DNA of 6,913 bases from DATMBL01 sp035559295 (GCA_035559295.1 DATMBL010000331.1:1-6913), one strand, 5' to 3'; positions 1 to 6,887 are shown, counted from the first letter of the stretch. Notes: generated by a model from the letters alone, not told the origin. Numbers and translations: made by a program.

Positions 1-516
1 GCCTTCCTGGACGCCGACGTTGCGAAAGATGCGGTCGGGGTGGATAACGCCGGTGACCGCCATGCCGTATTTGATTTCATCGTCGATAATGCTGTGACCG
101 CCGATTACGACCGCACCGCTCTCTTTGACCTTCTCGGCTCCGCCGCGCAGGATCTCGCCCAGCAGCGCGAGTTCCAGCTTGCCTTTGGGAAAACAGACGA
201 TGTTGAGCGCGGTTTTCGGCTCGCCCCCCATGGCGTAGACGTCGCTCAAGGAGTTCGCGGCGGCAATCTGGCCGAAGAGGTACGGATCGTCAACGATCGG
301 AGTAAAAAAATCGACGGTGTTGACGATTGCGAGATCGGGGCGGAGACGAAACACCCCGGCGTCGTCGGAGGTTTCGGTTCCGACAAGCATGTCGATGTGG
401 TTAAACCTGGGCAGGTCGTGCAAAACTTGCACGAGGTCGGCGGGGCCGAGCTTGGCGGCTCAACCCGCAGCCTTGACCTCTTGCGTGAGTCGCACGGCGT
501 GTTTTCCGAGCCTCAT
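1..516 (-). CDS. selD: Selenide, water dikinase (selenophosphate synthetase), selenocysteine-containing, 3' end cut by window edge
   Basis: SelD makes selenophosphate from selenide and ATP in the cytoplasm, giving AMP and phosphate; selenophosphate is the selenium donor for SelA. Translating from the ATG at 516-514 gives 172 residues, about half of the usual ~345. The frame stays open to base 1 except for one TGA at codon 19. That TGA sits in AAG-U-AAKLGP (residues 16-25), exactly where SelD proteins carry the catalytic Cys or Sec, followed by the essential Lys (K22). Further family motifs are TSDDAGVF (49-56), NTVDFFTPIVDDPYLFGQ (66-83), the metal/ATP-binding stretch NSLSDVYAMGGEPKTALN (88-105), and GGHSI near residue 140. 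The gene lies 17 bases after selB on the same strand and has its own AGGAG site, so it is probably the last gene of a selA-selB-selD operon. Start choice follows the ribosome binding site and the normal SelD N-terminus (RLTQEVKAAG). Family assignment is secure; reading the TGA as Sec is inference, strongly supported by motif position, the selA/selB context and a SECIS-like hairpin. Confidence 0.95.
416..434 (-). promoter_or_regulatory. Candidate bacterial SECIS hairpin in selD
   Basis: The RNA strand reads TCGTGCAA-GTT-TTGCACGA: a perfect 8-bp stem (434-427 with 423-416) closed by a 3-base loop at 426-424. The loop begins with G, and 33 bases separate it from the end of the UGA codon. From memory, the general bacterial SECIS model asks for a small apical loop with a G in its first two positions, about 16-37 bases after UGA, so this fits. 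It would be bound by the C-terminal domain of SelB encoded just upstream. The E. coli-type bulged U is not evident, and the stem also encodes a normal SelD segment (VQVLH), so function is inferred. Confidence 0.65.
460..462 (-). other. selD: In-frame UGA read as selenocysteine (Sec19 of SelD)
   Basis: The bases read tca on the plus strand, so TGA on the coding strand, between GGG-T (Gly18) and GCC (Ala20). Both flanks encode conserved SelD sequence in the same frame, so this is neither a true stop nor a frameshift. In the family this position is Cys or Sec; Sec versions are known in several bacteria. A single sequencing error from TGC or TGT (Cys) to TGA cannot be fully excluded. Confidence 0.9.
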
Positions 517-525
517 CCTTGGTTT

Positions 526-530
526 CTCCT
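526..530 (-). promoter_or_regulatory. Ribosome binding site of selD
   Basis: AGGAG on the minus strand ends 9 bases before the ATG at 516. It fixes the start of selD upstream of the in-frame UGA, so that translation must cross that codon. It lies in the short gap after the selB stop codon (TAA at 536-534), which fits coupled expression of the two genes. Confidence 0.7.
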
Positions 531-533
531 GTT

Positions 534-2465
534 TTACCGCGCGGCGCCTTCTCTGCCGGCGACATTGGAGCGCAGCCGCCTGAGATCGCCGACGCGCATG
601 GTCAACCCTTCACGGTCGAAATACTCTAGCAGAGCAATCGTGTATTTTCGACTGGAGCCGAGGAGATCGCGGAATCCAGCGGCGGTGATTTCACCCCTGA
701 CCAGGAGGTTTTCGCGCAGGATTCTTCGAACCTCTTCGACCGCCCCGGCCAGGAAGTAAAGGTCCGATGTGACGCGAACCACCGCGCCTTCGCGTTCGAG
801 GAGCCGCAAAACCTCGGCCAACTTCGCCCGCCCGATGCCGAGTTGCTTCTCCAGATCCTTCAGATCGGGAGGCGCCATCGGTTGCGCGCCCAGGATCGCC
901 TTGATCTTCGCCATCGCGCTTCGGTCCTGGCTCCCCAACTGGATCCGATGCGTCGCCAGGCGCAGCAAGTTTTCTTCTTTGGCGATCACCCCTTCGCCGC
1001 TCAGCAGCTCGATCGCGGCGCGAAACGTCTTTGGAGTCAAACCAAAAGGCAGCTTTCCCCTGAGTTCCTCCATATCCATTCCGGGGACGAGCGGATGGCT
1101 CGCGTGGAAGTCTTTGAGGGTCCCCATCACGGACTCGCGGAGCTTGAGCCACTTGTGTTCTGTCGTGTAAACCCGTTCCCCCTCGGCTGTGAGCGCGCGC
1201 AACCCGGCCATTTGCTCAACCAAGCCGCCGGCCTCCCGCTCAGTGAGGTTCAAGAATTGATAAATCGCATGAATCGGCAGCGCAAAGGCTTCGCTCTCTT
1301 CGATCAATGCGTGCGCCAGTTCGGTGGGAGCGCCATGGTGCAGCCGTTGCAGGCGTAAAACCAAATCGGGTTCGGTTTTCCTGTGCCGCTTTGCCCAAGG
1401 GTGGACGACGACGCCGCCGCCGAGCGTGCGCCGCCCGGTTTCATCGCGAACTATCAAGTGATCGCCGCGGAGCGCTTGCAGCGGCTCCGATAACGCGAGC
1501 TGGCAATAACCGGCGTCCTTCGGCAGCATGGCCTCCTTCGTTCCGAGCAAGATGAGCTTGGCCAGACGTTCGGCGGTGCCGAGATGAAGCCGCACGCGCT
1601 GGTGGCTTTTTATGCCTTTACCGGCGCCGGGCCGAACTTCAATGAACGCATCGATGCGATCCGATGCGAGCTGCAGCTTCTCGTGACAGATAACGTGACC
1701 GCGCACGATCTCGGCGCGATCCGGTCCCGTGAGATTCAGCGCCACGCGTTGGCCCCAACCGGCGCGCTCGACCGAGCGGCCATGGACCTGAATGCTGCGC
1801 ACGCGAAACAGCTGGTCGCCGGGAAGACAGCGCACGCGCTCGCCGATTTGCACCTGACCGCTCAGCGCCGTTCCCGTGACGACCACGCCGTGCCCTTGAA
1901 GGACGAAGGCGCGATCCACGGGCAAGCGAAAATAGCCCGTCGGCGCCGGCTTCTCACAGCGCCGTAAGGTCTCACCGATCAGCGCCTTCAGTTCCGCGAC
2001 CCCCGCCCCGGTTGCCGACGACACGGAAACGATCGGAGCGTTTTCAAGCAACGTCCCAAGAGTCAAAATCTTGATTTCTTCTTCGACTTCGGCAATCCGC
2101 GCCTGATCGACCAAATCGGCTTTGGTGATCACGAAAATCGCCATCCTGACGCCGAGGAGATGAACGATATCGAGGTGTTCCTCGGTCTGCGGCATCACGC
2201 CGTCGTCGGCGGCGACAGTGAACAAGACGAGATCGATGCCATGGGCGCCGGCGAGCATGTTGCGAATGAAGCGCTCGTGCCCGGGAACATCGACGACGCC
2301 CGCCTGGGTCCCGTCGGGCAGATCAAAATGAGCAAACCCGAGGTCGATCGAAATGCCGCGCTCTTTTTCCTCTTTCAACCGGTCGGTGTCTTGCCCGGTG
2401 AGGGCCTTGACCAAACTGGTTTTGCCGTGGTCGATGTGGCCTGCGGTGCCGATGATGTAAGGCAT
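534..2465 (-). CDS. selB: Selenocysteine-specific translation elongation factor
   Basis: SelB is a GTPase that delivers Sec-tRNA(Sec) to the ribosomal A site at UGA codons followed by a SECIS hairpin. The product has 643 residues, in the normal range for bacterial SelB. The N-terminal G domain shows all five motifs: GHIDHGKT (9-16), GISIDLGF (37-44, typical of SelB rather than EF-Tu), DVPGH (59-63), TKAD (114-117) and SSATGAG (149-155). EF-Tu-like beta-barrel domains follow to about residue 350 (DRAFVLQGHGVVVTGT at 184-199), ending in the SelB-like GGGVVVHPWAKRHR (349-362). The remaining ~280 residues are the expected winged-helix repeats that bind SECIS RNA. The gene is flanked by selA upstream and selD 17 bases downstream. 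The ATG at 2465 gives the canonical N-terminus MPYIIGTAGH, but has no Shine-Dalgarno sequence ahead of it, only A/T-rich TTGAA repeats, so its initiation may be weak or structured. Intact, with no odd residues noticed. Confidence 0.97.
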   Translation of the reverse strand: MPYIIGTAGHIDHGKTSLVKALTGQDTDRLKEEKERGISIDLGFAHFDLPDGTQAGVVDVPGHERFIRNMLAGAHGIDLVLFTVAADDGVMPQTEEHLDIVHLLGVRMAIFVITKADLVDQARIAEVEEEIKILTLGTLLENAPIVSVSSATGAGVAELKALIGETLRRCEKPAPTGYFRLPVDRAFVLQGHGVVVTGTALSGQVQIGERVRCLPGDQLFRVRSIQVHGRSVERAGWGQRVALNLTGPDRAEIVRGHVICHEKLQLASDRIDAFIEVRPGAGKGIKSHQRVRLHLGTAERLAKLILLGTKEAMLPKDAGYCQLALSEPLQALRGDHLIVRDETGRRTLGGGVVVHPWAKRHRKTEPDLVLRLQRLHHGAPTELAHALIEESEAFALPIHAIYQFLNLTEREAGGLVEQMAGLRALTAEGERVYTTEHKWLKLRESVMGTLKDFHASHPLVPGMDMEELRGKLPFGLTPKTFRAAIELLSGEGVIAKEENLLRLATHRIQLGSQDRSAMAKIKAILGAQPMAPPDLKDLEKQLGIGRAKLAEVLRLLEREGAVVRVTSDLYFLAGAVEEVRRILRENLLVRGEITAAGFRDLLGSSRKYTIALLEYFDREGLTMRVGDLRRLRSNVAGREGAAR

Positions 2466-2540
2466 TTCAATTCAGTTCAAAGTTCAACGGTCAACGTAGC
2501 GCAAGCCTCTTTGTACTTTGAACGAACGTTGAGCATTGAA
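2466..2540 (-). repeat. TTCAA/TTGAA inverted-repeat cluster in the selA-selB gap
   Basis: On the plus strand TTCAA occurs at 2466-2470, 2476-2480 and 2483-2487, and TTGAA at 2518-2522 and 2536-2540. This gives a roughly palindromic block. The clearest pairing is a perfect 9-base inverted repeat, GTTCAAAGT at 2475-2483 with ACTTTGAAC at 2515-2523, spaced by 31 bases; TCAACGT (2491-2497) can also pair with ACGTTGA (2526-2532). In the selAB transcript this would fold just ahead of the selB ATG, ending 9 bases before it. It may be a degenerate intergenic repeat or a translational control element. No U-tract follows the hairpin in the transcript, so it is not an intrinsic terminator. Confidence 0.5.
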
Positions 2541-2572
2541 CCGCCAAGTCCCGTCGTGCAAGTGCGAAATCC

Positions 2573-3976
2573 CTACGAACGCTCCGCGCGCTCGAAATTC
2601 GGTATCAAGTCGTTCGGGTCGAAGATCGTTCGCAAGTCGAGCAGAAACCGATTGTCGCGGATTCGGCCGATGATCGGCGGCACCGCCCGCCGGAAGCGCT
2701 CGGCAATTCGGGTCGGGCTTACGTCCGTGGCTGTGATCGCAATCGCCACGGACGGCAGCTCTTCAGTAGGCAAAGCGCCGCTTCCGATCTGGCAATTCGA
2801 GTCTTCCAAATCGACCCGATAGCGGGCGCCAAGGCGGTCCCGAAGCATCGGCACGATCGCCTCGCCCATGGCGCGGATCTCCGCCAAAGGCCGTGTAAAC
2901 AGCCTCAGGGTGGGGATCTCTCGTGCGATATCCGCCGATTGGAGATAGCTCCGCAACGTGGCTTCGAGGGCTGCCAGCGTGAGCTTCCCACAGCGTAAAG
3001 CACGATGCAGATGGTTTTTGCTCATGCGCTCGAGGAAGCTTCTTTTTCCGACAATCAGTCCGGCTTGGGGCCCGCCAAGCACTTTGTCACCGCTAAACGT
3101 TACCACATCGGCCCCGGCGCGAAGGCTCTCGCCGGCGATCGGTTCCGCCGGCAAGCCCAGCTGCGCGAGATCGATTAACGCGCCGCTCCCCAGATCCTCC
3201 ATCACGGGAATGTTCCGCGCCTTGCCGATCCGCGCGAGGGTTTCGAGCCCGACTTCGGTCGTAAAGCCGACGATTTTATAATTGCTCGTGTGGACCTTCA
3301 GCAGCAAGGCAGTCCGCTCCGTAATCGCCCGTTCGTAATCTTCCGGATGCGTGCGGTTCGTGCTGCCGACCTCTTTCAAGATCGCGCCGCTCTTTGCCAT
3401 GATCTCGGGAATGCGAAACGAGCCTCCGATCTCGATCAGCTCGCCGCGGGAAACCAAAACTTCTCGACCTTCGGCGAGCGTGTTGAGCGCGAGCAGCACC
3501 GCCGCCGCATTGTTATTGACCACCGTGGCCGCTTCGCCCCCGGTCAAACGGACGAGCAACCGCGCGATGGTGTCTTCTCGCCGCCCCCGCGTCCCGGCGC
3601 CGAGGTCGTACTCGAGGTTGACCGGCCGGCCCGCGACCGCACAAACCGCCTCGATCGCAGCCTCGGACAGCAGGGCGCGGCCGAGGTTCGTGTGAAGGAT
3701 CGTGCCCGTGGCGTTCACCACGCGCACCAGCGCGGGCTCCGATTCCTCGGCGATGGCGGCTTCGACACGCCGTAAGATCGCGTCTTCGGTTAGCTCGTCG
3801 CGCTCAGTCTCCCGAGCTTGCCGGATTCGAGAGCGCACCCGCTCCAGAACAGCACGGCACGTATCGGTTACGTAGTCGCGTTTGTACCGGGCGAGGAGAG
3901 GTTCGCAACGCGGGTGTTTCAGCAGGCGATCGACCGAAGGCAACTCACGAAGCTCGCCCGGCGCCGTTTTCACCAT
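2573..3976 (-). CDS. selA: L-seryl-tRNA(Sec) selenium transferase (selenocysteine synthase)
   Basis: SelA is a cytoplasmic PLP enzyme, a decamer in characterised homologues, that turns Ser-tRNA(Sec) into Sec-tRNA(Sec) using selenophosphate. From the ATG at 3976 the product has 467 residues, matching the E. coli length of about 463. The N-terminal tRNA-binding part starts with ELPSVDRLLKHP (11-22), as in the family. Then come VNATGTILHTNLGRA (87-101), VNNNAAAVLLAL (153-164), VSRGELIEIGGSFRIPEIM (175-193), KVHTSNYKIVGF (227-238) and the PLP-lysine motif TFSGDKVLGGPQAG with Lys298 as the likely Schiff-base residue. The C-terminus has the usual IGRIRDNRFLLDLRTI. It is first of the selA-selB-selD series. 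The open frame continues upstream another 55 codons to 4141, but that part is low-complexity, lacks homology that I recognise and runs into the divergent promoter region, so I start at 3976. No clear ribosome binding site precedes this ATG, so the exact start is uncertain. Confidence 0.96.
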   Translation of the reverse strand: MVKTAPGELRELPSVDRLLKHPRCEPLLARYKRDYVTDTCRAVLERVRSRIRQARETERDELTEDAILRRVEAAIAEESEPALVRVVNATGTILHTNLGRALLSEAAIEAVCAVAGRPVNLEYDLGAGTRGRREDTIARLLVRLTGGEAATVVNNNAAAVLLALNTLAEGREVLVSRGELIEIGGSFRIPEIMAKSGAILKEVGSTNRTHPEDYERAITERTALLLKVHTSNYKIVGFTTEVGLETLARIGKARNIPVMEDLGSGALIDLAQLGLPAEPIAGESLRAGADVVTFSGDKVLGGPQAGLIVGKRSFLERMSKNHLHRALRCGKLTLAALEATLRSYLQSADIAREIPTLRLFTRPLAEIRAMGEAIVPMLRDRLGARYRVDLEDSNCQIGSGALPTEELPSVAIAITATDVSPTRIAERFRRAVPPIIGRIRDNRFLLDLRTIFDPNDLIPNFERAERS

Positions 3977-4118
3977 GAGGAAAATCAGGGTTGCACAAGC
4001 GGGCGGGGAATTCAATCGCGATCGGCGGGTGGAAGGAGCAGGATGGTCTTGCTTTGCCCGGCGGTTTCGGAGGCTTCCCAGAAAGACGCCCCAAGGCTCC
4101 GCCACGGCGAAATCCCTC

Positions 4119-4146
4119 TTGACTGCAGAACCGGAAATCACATAAC
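4119..4146 (+). promoter_or_regulatory. Tentative sigma70-like promoter for the transporter operon
   Basis: TTGACT (4119-4124), a 16-base spacer, then CATAAC (4141-4146) resembles a -35/-10 pair with 5/6 and 4/6 matches to consensus. It lies about 80 bases upstream of the receptor start, within the 249-base gap (3977-4225) between the two divergent genes. Nothing else in that gap stands out: no tRNA, no terminator, no obvious operator, and no convincing promoter for selA on the other strand. The organism's promoter consensus is unknown. Confidence 0.3.
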
Positions 4147-4213
4147 GTTGCTTCGCTTTGGGCGCCTATAGGTGCACGGGAAAGTGGCTCAGCCAAAAAG
4201 GCTTTCTTTCGAT

Positions 4214-4220
4214 AAGGAGG
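4214..4220 (+). promoter_or_regulatory. Strong ribosome binding site of the TctC-like receptor gene
   Basis: AAGGAGG ends 5 bases before the ATG at 4226. This near-perfect anti-16S match selects ATG 4226 over an in-frame GTG at 4172, and the resulting protein begins directly with a signal peptide. Confidence 0.85.
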
Positions 4221-4225
4221 GAGCG

Positions 4226-5239
4226 ATGAAACGGGCTGTGTTCGCGGCGATTGTCGGATGTCTCGGCTTGACGGTTTTTTGGACCTCGCCAGTCAGGGGG
4301 CAAAGCGACTTCTACGGCGGCAAGACCGTGACGATCGTCATCGGGGCAAAAAGCGGCAGTCTTGCGGTTGCCGCCCAGATCGTCGCGCACCACCTGGGAA
4401 AGTATATTCCGGGCAAACCGGCGGTCGTCGTGCAGCAGATGCCGGGAGCCGCCCATCTCTTGGCGACCAATCACGTGTTTAACATCGCCAAGCCTGACGG
4501 TTTGACCTTGCTCGCAGCGAACCCGAACGTGGCGATCGCGCAGCTTTCGAAGGTGGAGCAGGTGCGTTTCGACGTGCGAAAATTTCAGTGGATCGGCTCT
4601 TCGGGCGCCGACGGGGTTGCGTTTTCGATTCGAGCGGATCTGCCGTACAAGACGTTCGACGAACTGCGGCGCGCCGATCGCGAGTTGATCGCCGGTACGA
4701 CGGGACCGGGATCAAACGCGCACGACTTTCCTCTTCTGCTAAAAGAGTTCGCGGGCGCGAAGCTGAAGCTCGTCTCCGGCTATCCAGCAAACAGCGACGT
4801 CCTGCTGGCAATCGAGCGCAAAGAAGTGGACTCCTGGTCGGCGCTCGCATCGACGGTGCGGCCGGCGATGGAGCGCGGGACCGTGCGGGCCCTGGTTCGC
4901 GGCCGCGTAGCGACCCCTGGGTTCGAAGATTTGCCGGTCGATGAAGACCTGGCGACGAGTCCTCTGGGCAAAGCGATCATGGGAATCAGGGCGGTCCCGC
5001 TGGCGATCGGCAGGGCGTTTGCCGCCCCTCCGGCCACGCCCGCCGATCGGGTGGCGATCTTGCGCGAGGCTTTCGCCAAGGCGCTTGCCGACCCGGAGCT
5101 GATCGCGGAAGGAAAGAAGGCGAAGATCGACATGAAGCTCATCTCCCATGAACAGGTGCAGCGAGACTTTAACGCGCTTTTCAACCAGACGCCCGAAACG
5201 CTGCGCGAGATGGGGAAGTACATCAAGGCGGAGACGTAA
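4226..5239 (+). CDS. TctC/Bug-family periplasmic solute receptor of a tripartite tricarboxylate transporter
   Basis: Such receptors bind a carboxylate-type ligand outside the inner membrane and hand it to the TctA/TctB permease. The product has 337 residues. It begins with a signal peptide: positive start MKR, hydrophobic core at about 4-20, probable cleavage after VRG (residue 25). The mature part opens with DFYGGKTVTIVIG (28-40), then HHLGKYIPGKPAVVVQQMPG (55-74) and NIAKPDG (86-92), which are hallmarks of the TctC-like receptors found in deltaproteobacterial-type genomes. Ligand loops look unusual: where relatives usually have a GG-x-x-D element after the first strand this protein has AKSGSLAVAA (41-50), and the common PGAGG is PGAAH (73-77). 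The ligand may therefore differ from citrate or other well-studied Bug ligands; this comparison is from memory. A TctA permease gene follows 139 bases downstream, supporting a transporter role. Family call is firm; substrate unknown. Confidence 0.9.
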   Translation: MKRAVFAAIVGCLGLTVFWTSPVRGQSDFYGGKTVTIVIGAKSGSLAVAAQIVAHHLGKYIPGKPAVVVQQMPGAAHLLATNHVFNIAKPDGLTLLAANPNVAIAQLSKVEQVRFDVRKFQWIGSSGADGVAFSIRADLPYKTFDELRRADRELIAGTTGPGSNAHDFPLLLKEFAGAKLKLVSGYPANSDVLLAIERKEVDSWSALASTVRPAMERGTVRALVRGRVATPGFEDLPVDEDLATSPLGKAIMGIRAVPLAIGRAFAAPPATPADRVAILREAFAKALADPELIAEGKKAKIDMKLISHEQVQRDFNALFNQTPETLREMGKYIKAET

Positions 5240-5247
5240 GCGAACGA

Positions 5248-5306
5248 TGGAGCAACGGCGGTGGAGTATGGCGTGACGGGTGAAAAACCCGCGACTCCAT
5301 GCTCCA
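5248..5306 (+). other. Nested hairpin between receptor and permease genes
   Basis: Three nested perfect pairings occur: TGGAGCA (5248-5254) with TGCTCCA (5300-5306), TGGAGT (5262-5267) with ACTCCA (5294-5299), and CGGGT (5277-5281) with ACCCG (5287-5291) around a GAAAA loop. Internal loops separate the helices. A loose T-rich stretch (5321-5330) lies some 15 bases later, too far for a typical intrinsic terminator. The position suggests a processing, stabilising or attenuating structure that separates high receptor expression from lower permease expression; this is inference. The rest of the gap is rich in CTCC/CTCCA words and looks like a degraded intergenic repeat. Confidence 0.4.
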
Positions 5307-5378
5307 ACGCTTCAGCGCTCCTTTGCTTTTGTTCACCGCTCCGGCACGCCATTACCCCACCCCTCCACTTTTCGGCCT

Positions 5379-6887
5379 ATGTTCGACGCGTTCATCGAAG
5401 GCCTTTACCTGGTCCTCCAATGGAAGGCCTTGGGCCTGATGCTCGTCGGGATGGCGCTCGGTTTTTGCGTCGGCCTGCTCCCGGGGATCGGCGGCGCGGC
5501 GACGCTGGCGCTCATGATCCCGTTCGTTTTCAAAATGAACCCGGTGGAGGCCTTCGCCTTTTTGCTCGGCATGCACTCCGTTGCCGCCACGACCGGTGAC
5601 ATTACTTCGATTCTCTTCGGCGTTCCAGGCGAGGGGCTCTCCGCCGCGACCGTCGTCGATGGCTATCCCATGGCGAAGCGCGGCGAGGCGGGACGCGCGC
5701 TCGGAGCCGCGCTGATGAGCTCGCTCGTCGGCGCGTTGGTCGGTGCCGCGACCCTGGCGCTGGCCATTCCCGTGGTCCGCCCATTGGTTCTGACTTTCGG
5801 CTCTCCCGAGCTGTTCTTGCTTTCGCTCATCGGCATCGCCTGCATCACTTCACTCAGCGGCTTGAGTTGGCGGGGCCAAATTCGCGGCTTCGCGATGGGT
5901 CTCCTGGGCCTGCTCATTTCGACGATCGGCCAGGAGCGGCAGTCGGGCTCGCTCCGGTTCGACATGGGGCTCATGTACCTATGGGAGGGACTCGACCTGG
6001 TACCGGTTCTCGTCGGCATCTTTGCGATCCCCGAGCTGGTTGATCTGGCGGTGCGCGGGACATCGATTGCCGGCGACCGGCGGCCCGAGGATCTCAGCAG
6101 CGGGGTGCTCGAGGGGGTCAAGGATACCTTCAGGCACTTCTGGCTCGTCGTCCGTTGTTCCGCGGTCGGAGTCTTCGTCGGAATCATGCCGGGCGCGGGC
6201 GGCGGCGTTGCCCAGTGGATGGCCTACGCGCATGCCGTGCAAAGTGCGAAGGACGGCAAAGACCGCGATCGTTTCGGCAAAGGCGACGTACGCGGTGTTT
6301 TGGGCCCGGGCGCGGCGAACAATTCGAAAGAAGGCGGCGACCTCGTGCCGACGATCGCCTTTGGCGTGCCGGGGAGCGGCGCGATGGCGATTCTCCTCGG
6401 AGCTTTCATGATCATGGGGTTGACACCCGGACCCGATATGCTGACCAAGCATCTCGCGGTTACCTATTCGATGGTGTGGACCCTGGTTATCGCCAACATC
6501 ATCACCGTCGTTTTATCCCTGGCGATCCTCAATCAATTAGCCAAAGTGACCTACGTTCGAGGCGGGCTGATCATCCCGTTTGTGCTCCTGCTCGTGTTCA
6601 TCGGCAGTTACACGGCAAACCGGCAGATCGCCGATTTGATCGTGACCTTCATCTTCGGAGTGCTCGGATATCTGATGGTCAAGTGGGGATGGCCGCGACC
6701 GCCGCTGGTATTGGGATTCGTCTTGGGAAAACTCGTCGAAACCTATTTGTTCATTTCCGTAGCGCGCTATGGCTTCGCGTGGCTCGGCCGGCCGCTCGTC
6801 CTCGTGTTGCTCGGCCTCACGGCCATCGTCGTTGTCTACCCGTTCATTCGGGAGAGGCCGCTCTGGTCGGGAGCAGGCGGGGATTGA
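5379..6887 (+). CDS. TctA-family large permease subunit of a tripartite tricarboxylate transporter
   Basis: TctA is the large inner-membrane subunit that moves the substrate, driven by an ion gradient, after delivery by the TctC receptor. The product has 502 residues, the usual TctA length, and is hydrophobic throughout with roughly 10-12 likely membrane segments. Family motifs appear in both halves: GFCVGLLPGIGGA (28-40) and TGDITSILFGVPGEG (72-86) in the first, VGIMPGAGGGVAQWMAYA (267-284) and GPGAANNSKEGGDLVP (309-324) followed by FGVPGSGAMAILLGAF (328-343) and GLTPGP (347-352) in the second. This repeats the internal duplication typical of the family. The ATG at 5379 gives the normal short N-terminus (MFDAFIEGLYLVLQW); an in-frame GTG at 5280 would add 33 residues rich in His, Pro and Arg that are probably not translated. 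No good Shine-Dalgarno sequence precedes 5379. Lies downstream of the receptor gene and overlaps the next start codon by one base. Substrate unknown. Confidence 0.93.
   Translation: MFDAFIEGLYLVLQWKALGLMLVGMALGFCVGLLPGIGGAATLALMIPFVFKMNPVEAFAFLLGMHSVAATTGDITSILFGVPGEGLSAATVVDGYPMAKRGEAGRALGAALMSSLVGALVGAATLALAIPVVRPLVLTFGSPELFLLSLIGIACITSLSGLSWRGQIRGFAMGLLGLLISTIGQERQSGSLRFDMGLMYLWEGLDLVPVLVGIFAIPELVDLAVRGTSIAGDRRPEDLSSGVLEGVKDTFRHFWLVVRCSAVGVFVGIMPGAGGGVAQWMAYAHAVQSAKDGKDRDRFGKGDVRGVLGPGAANNSKEGGDLVPTIAFGVPGSGAMAILLGAFMIMGLTPGPDMLTKHLAVTYSMVWTLVIANIITVVLSLAILNQLAKVTYVRGGLIIPFVLLLVFIGSYTANRQIADLIVTFIFGVLGYLMVKWGWPRPPLVLGFVLGKLVETYLFISVARYGFAWLGRPLVLVLLGLTAIVVVYPFIRERPLWSGAGGD

Noticed and set aside
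460..462. Interpretation of the selD TGA as a pseudogene-making nonsense mutation
   Set aside because: It falls exactly on the catalytic Cys/Sec site, the rest of the visible frame is intact, selA and selB are adjacent, and a SECIS-like hairpin follows.
40..759. Plus-strand open frame of 239 codons across selD and selB
   Set aside because: It is antisense to two well-supported genes, has no recognisable domain, and its openness reflects GC-rich codon bias on the other strand.
2160..2822. Plus-strand open frame of 220 codons spanning the selB start and the selA end
   Set aside because: Antisense to confident SelB and SelA coding sequence and crossing the repeat-filled gap; no protein family is recognised.
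3977..4225. Possible tRNA-Sec (selC) gene in the divergent gap
   Set aside because: No T-arm-like GGTTCGAATCC pattern, no acceptor-stem pairing and no TCA anticodon stem could be made out on either strand.
5311..5332. Intrinsic terminator after the receptor gene
   Set aside because: The T-rich run is broken by G and C and lies well away from the hairpin stem, so the usual stem plus U-tract arrangement is absent.
5663..6187. Minus-strand open frame of 174 codons inside tctA
   Set aside because: Shadow of the TctA reading frame: Ser/Arg/Pro-rich translation with no motifs, opposite to a strongly supported membrane protein.
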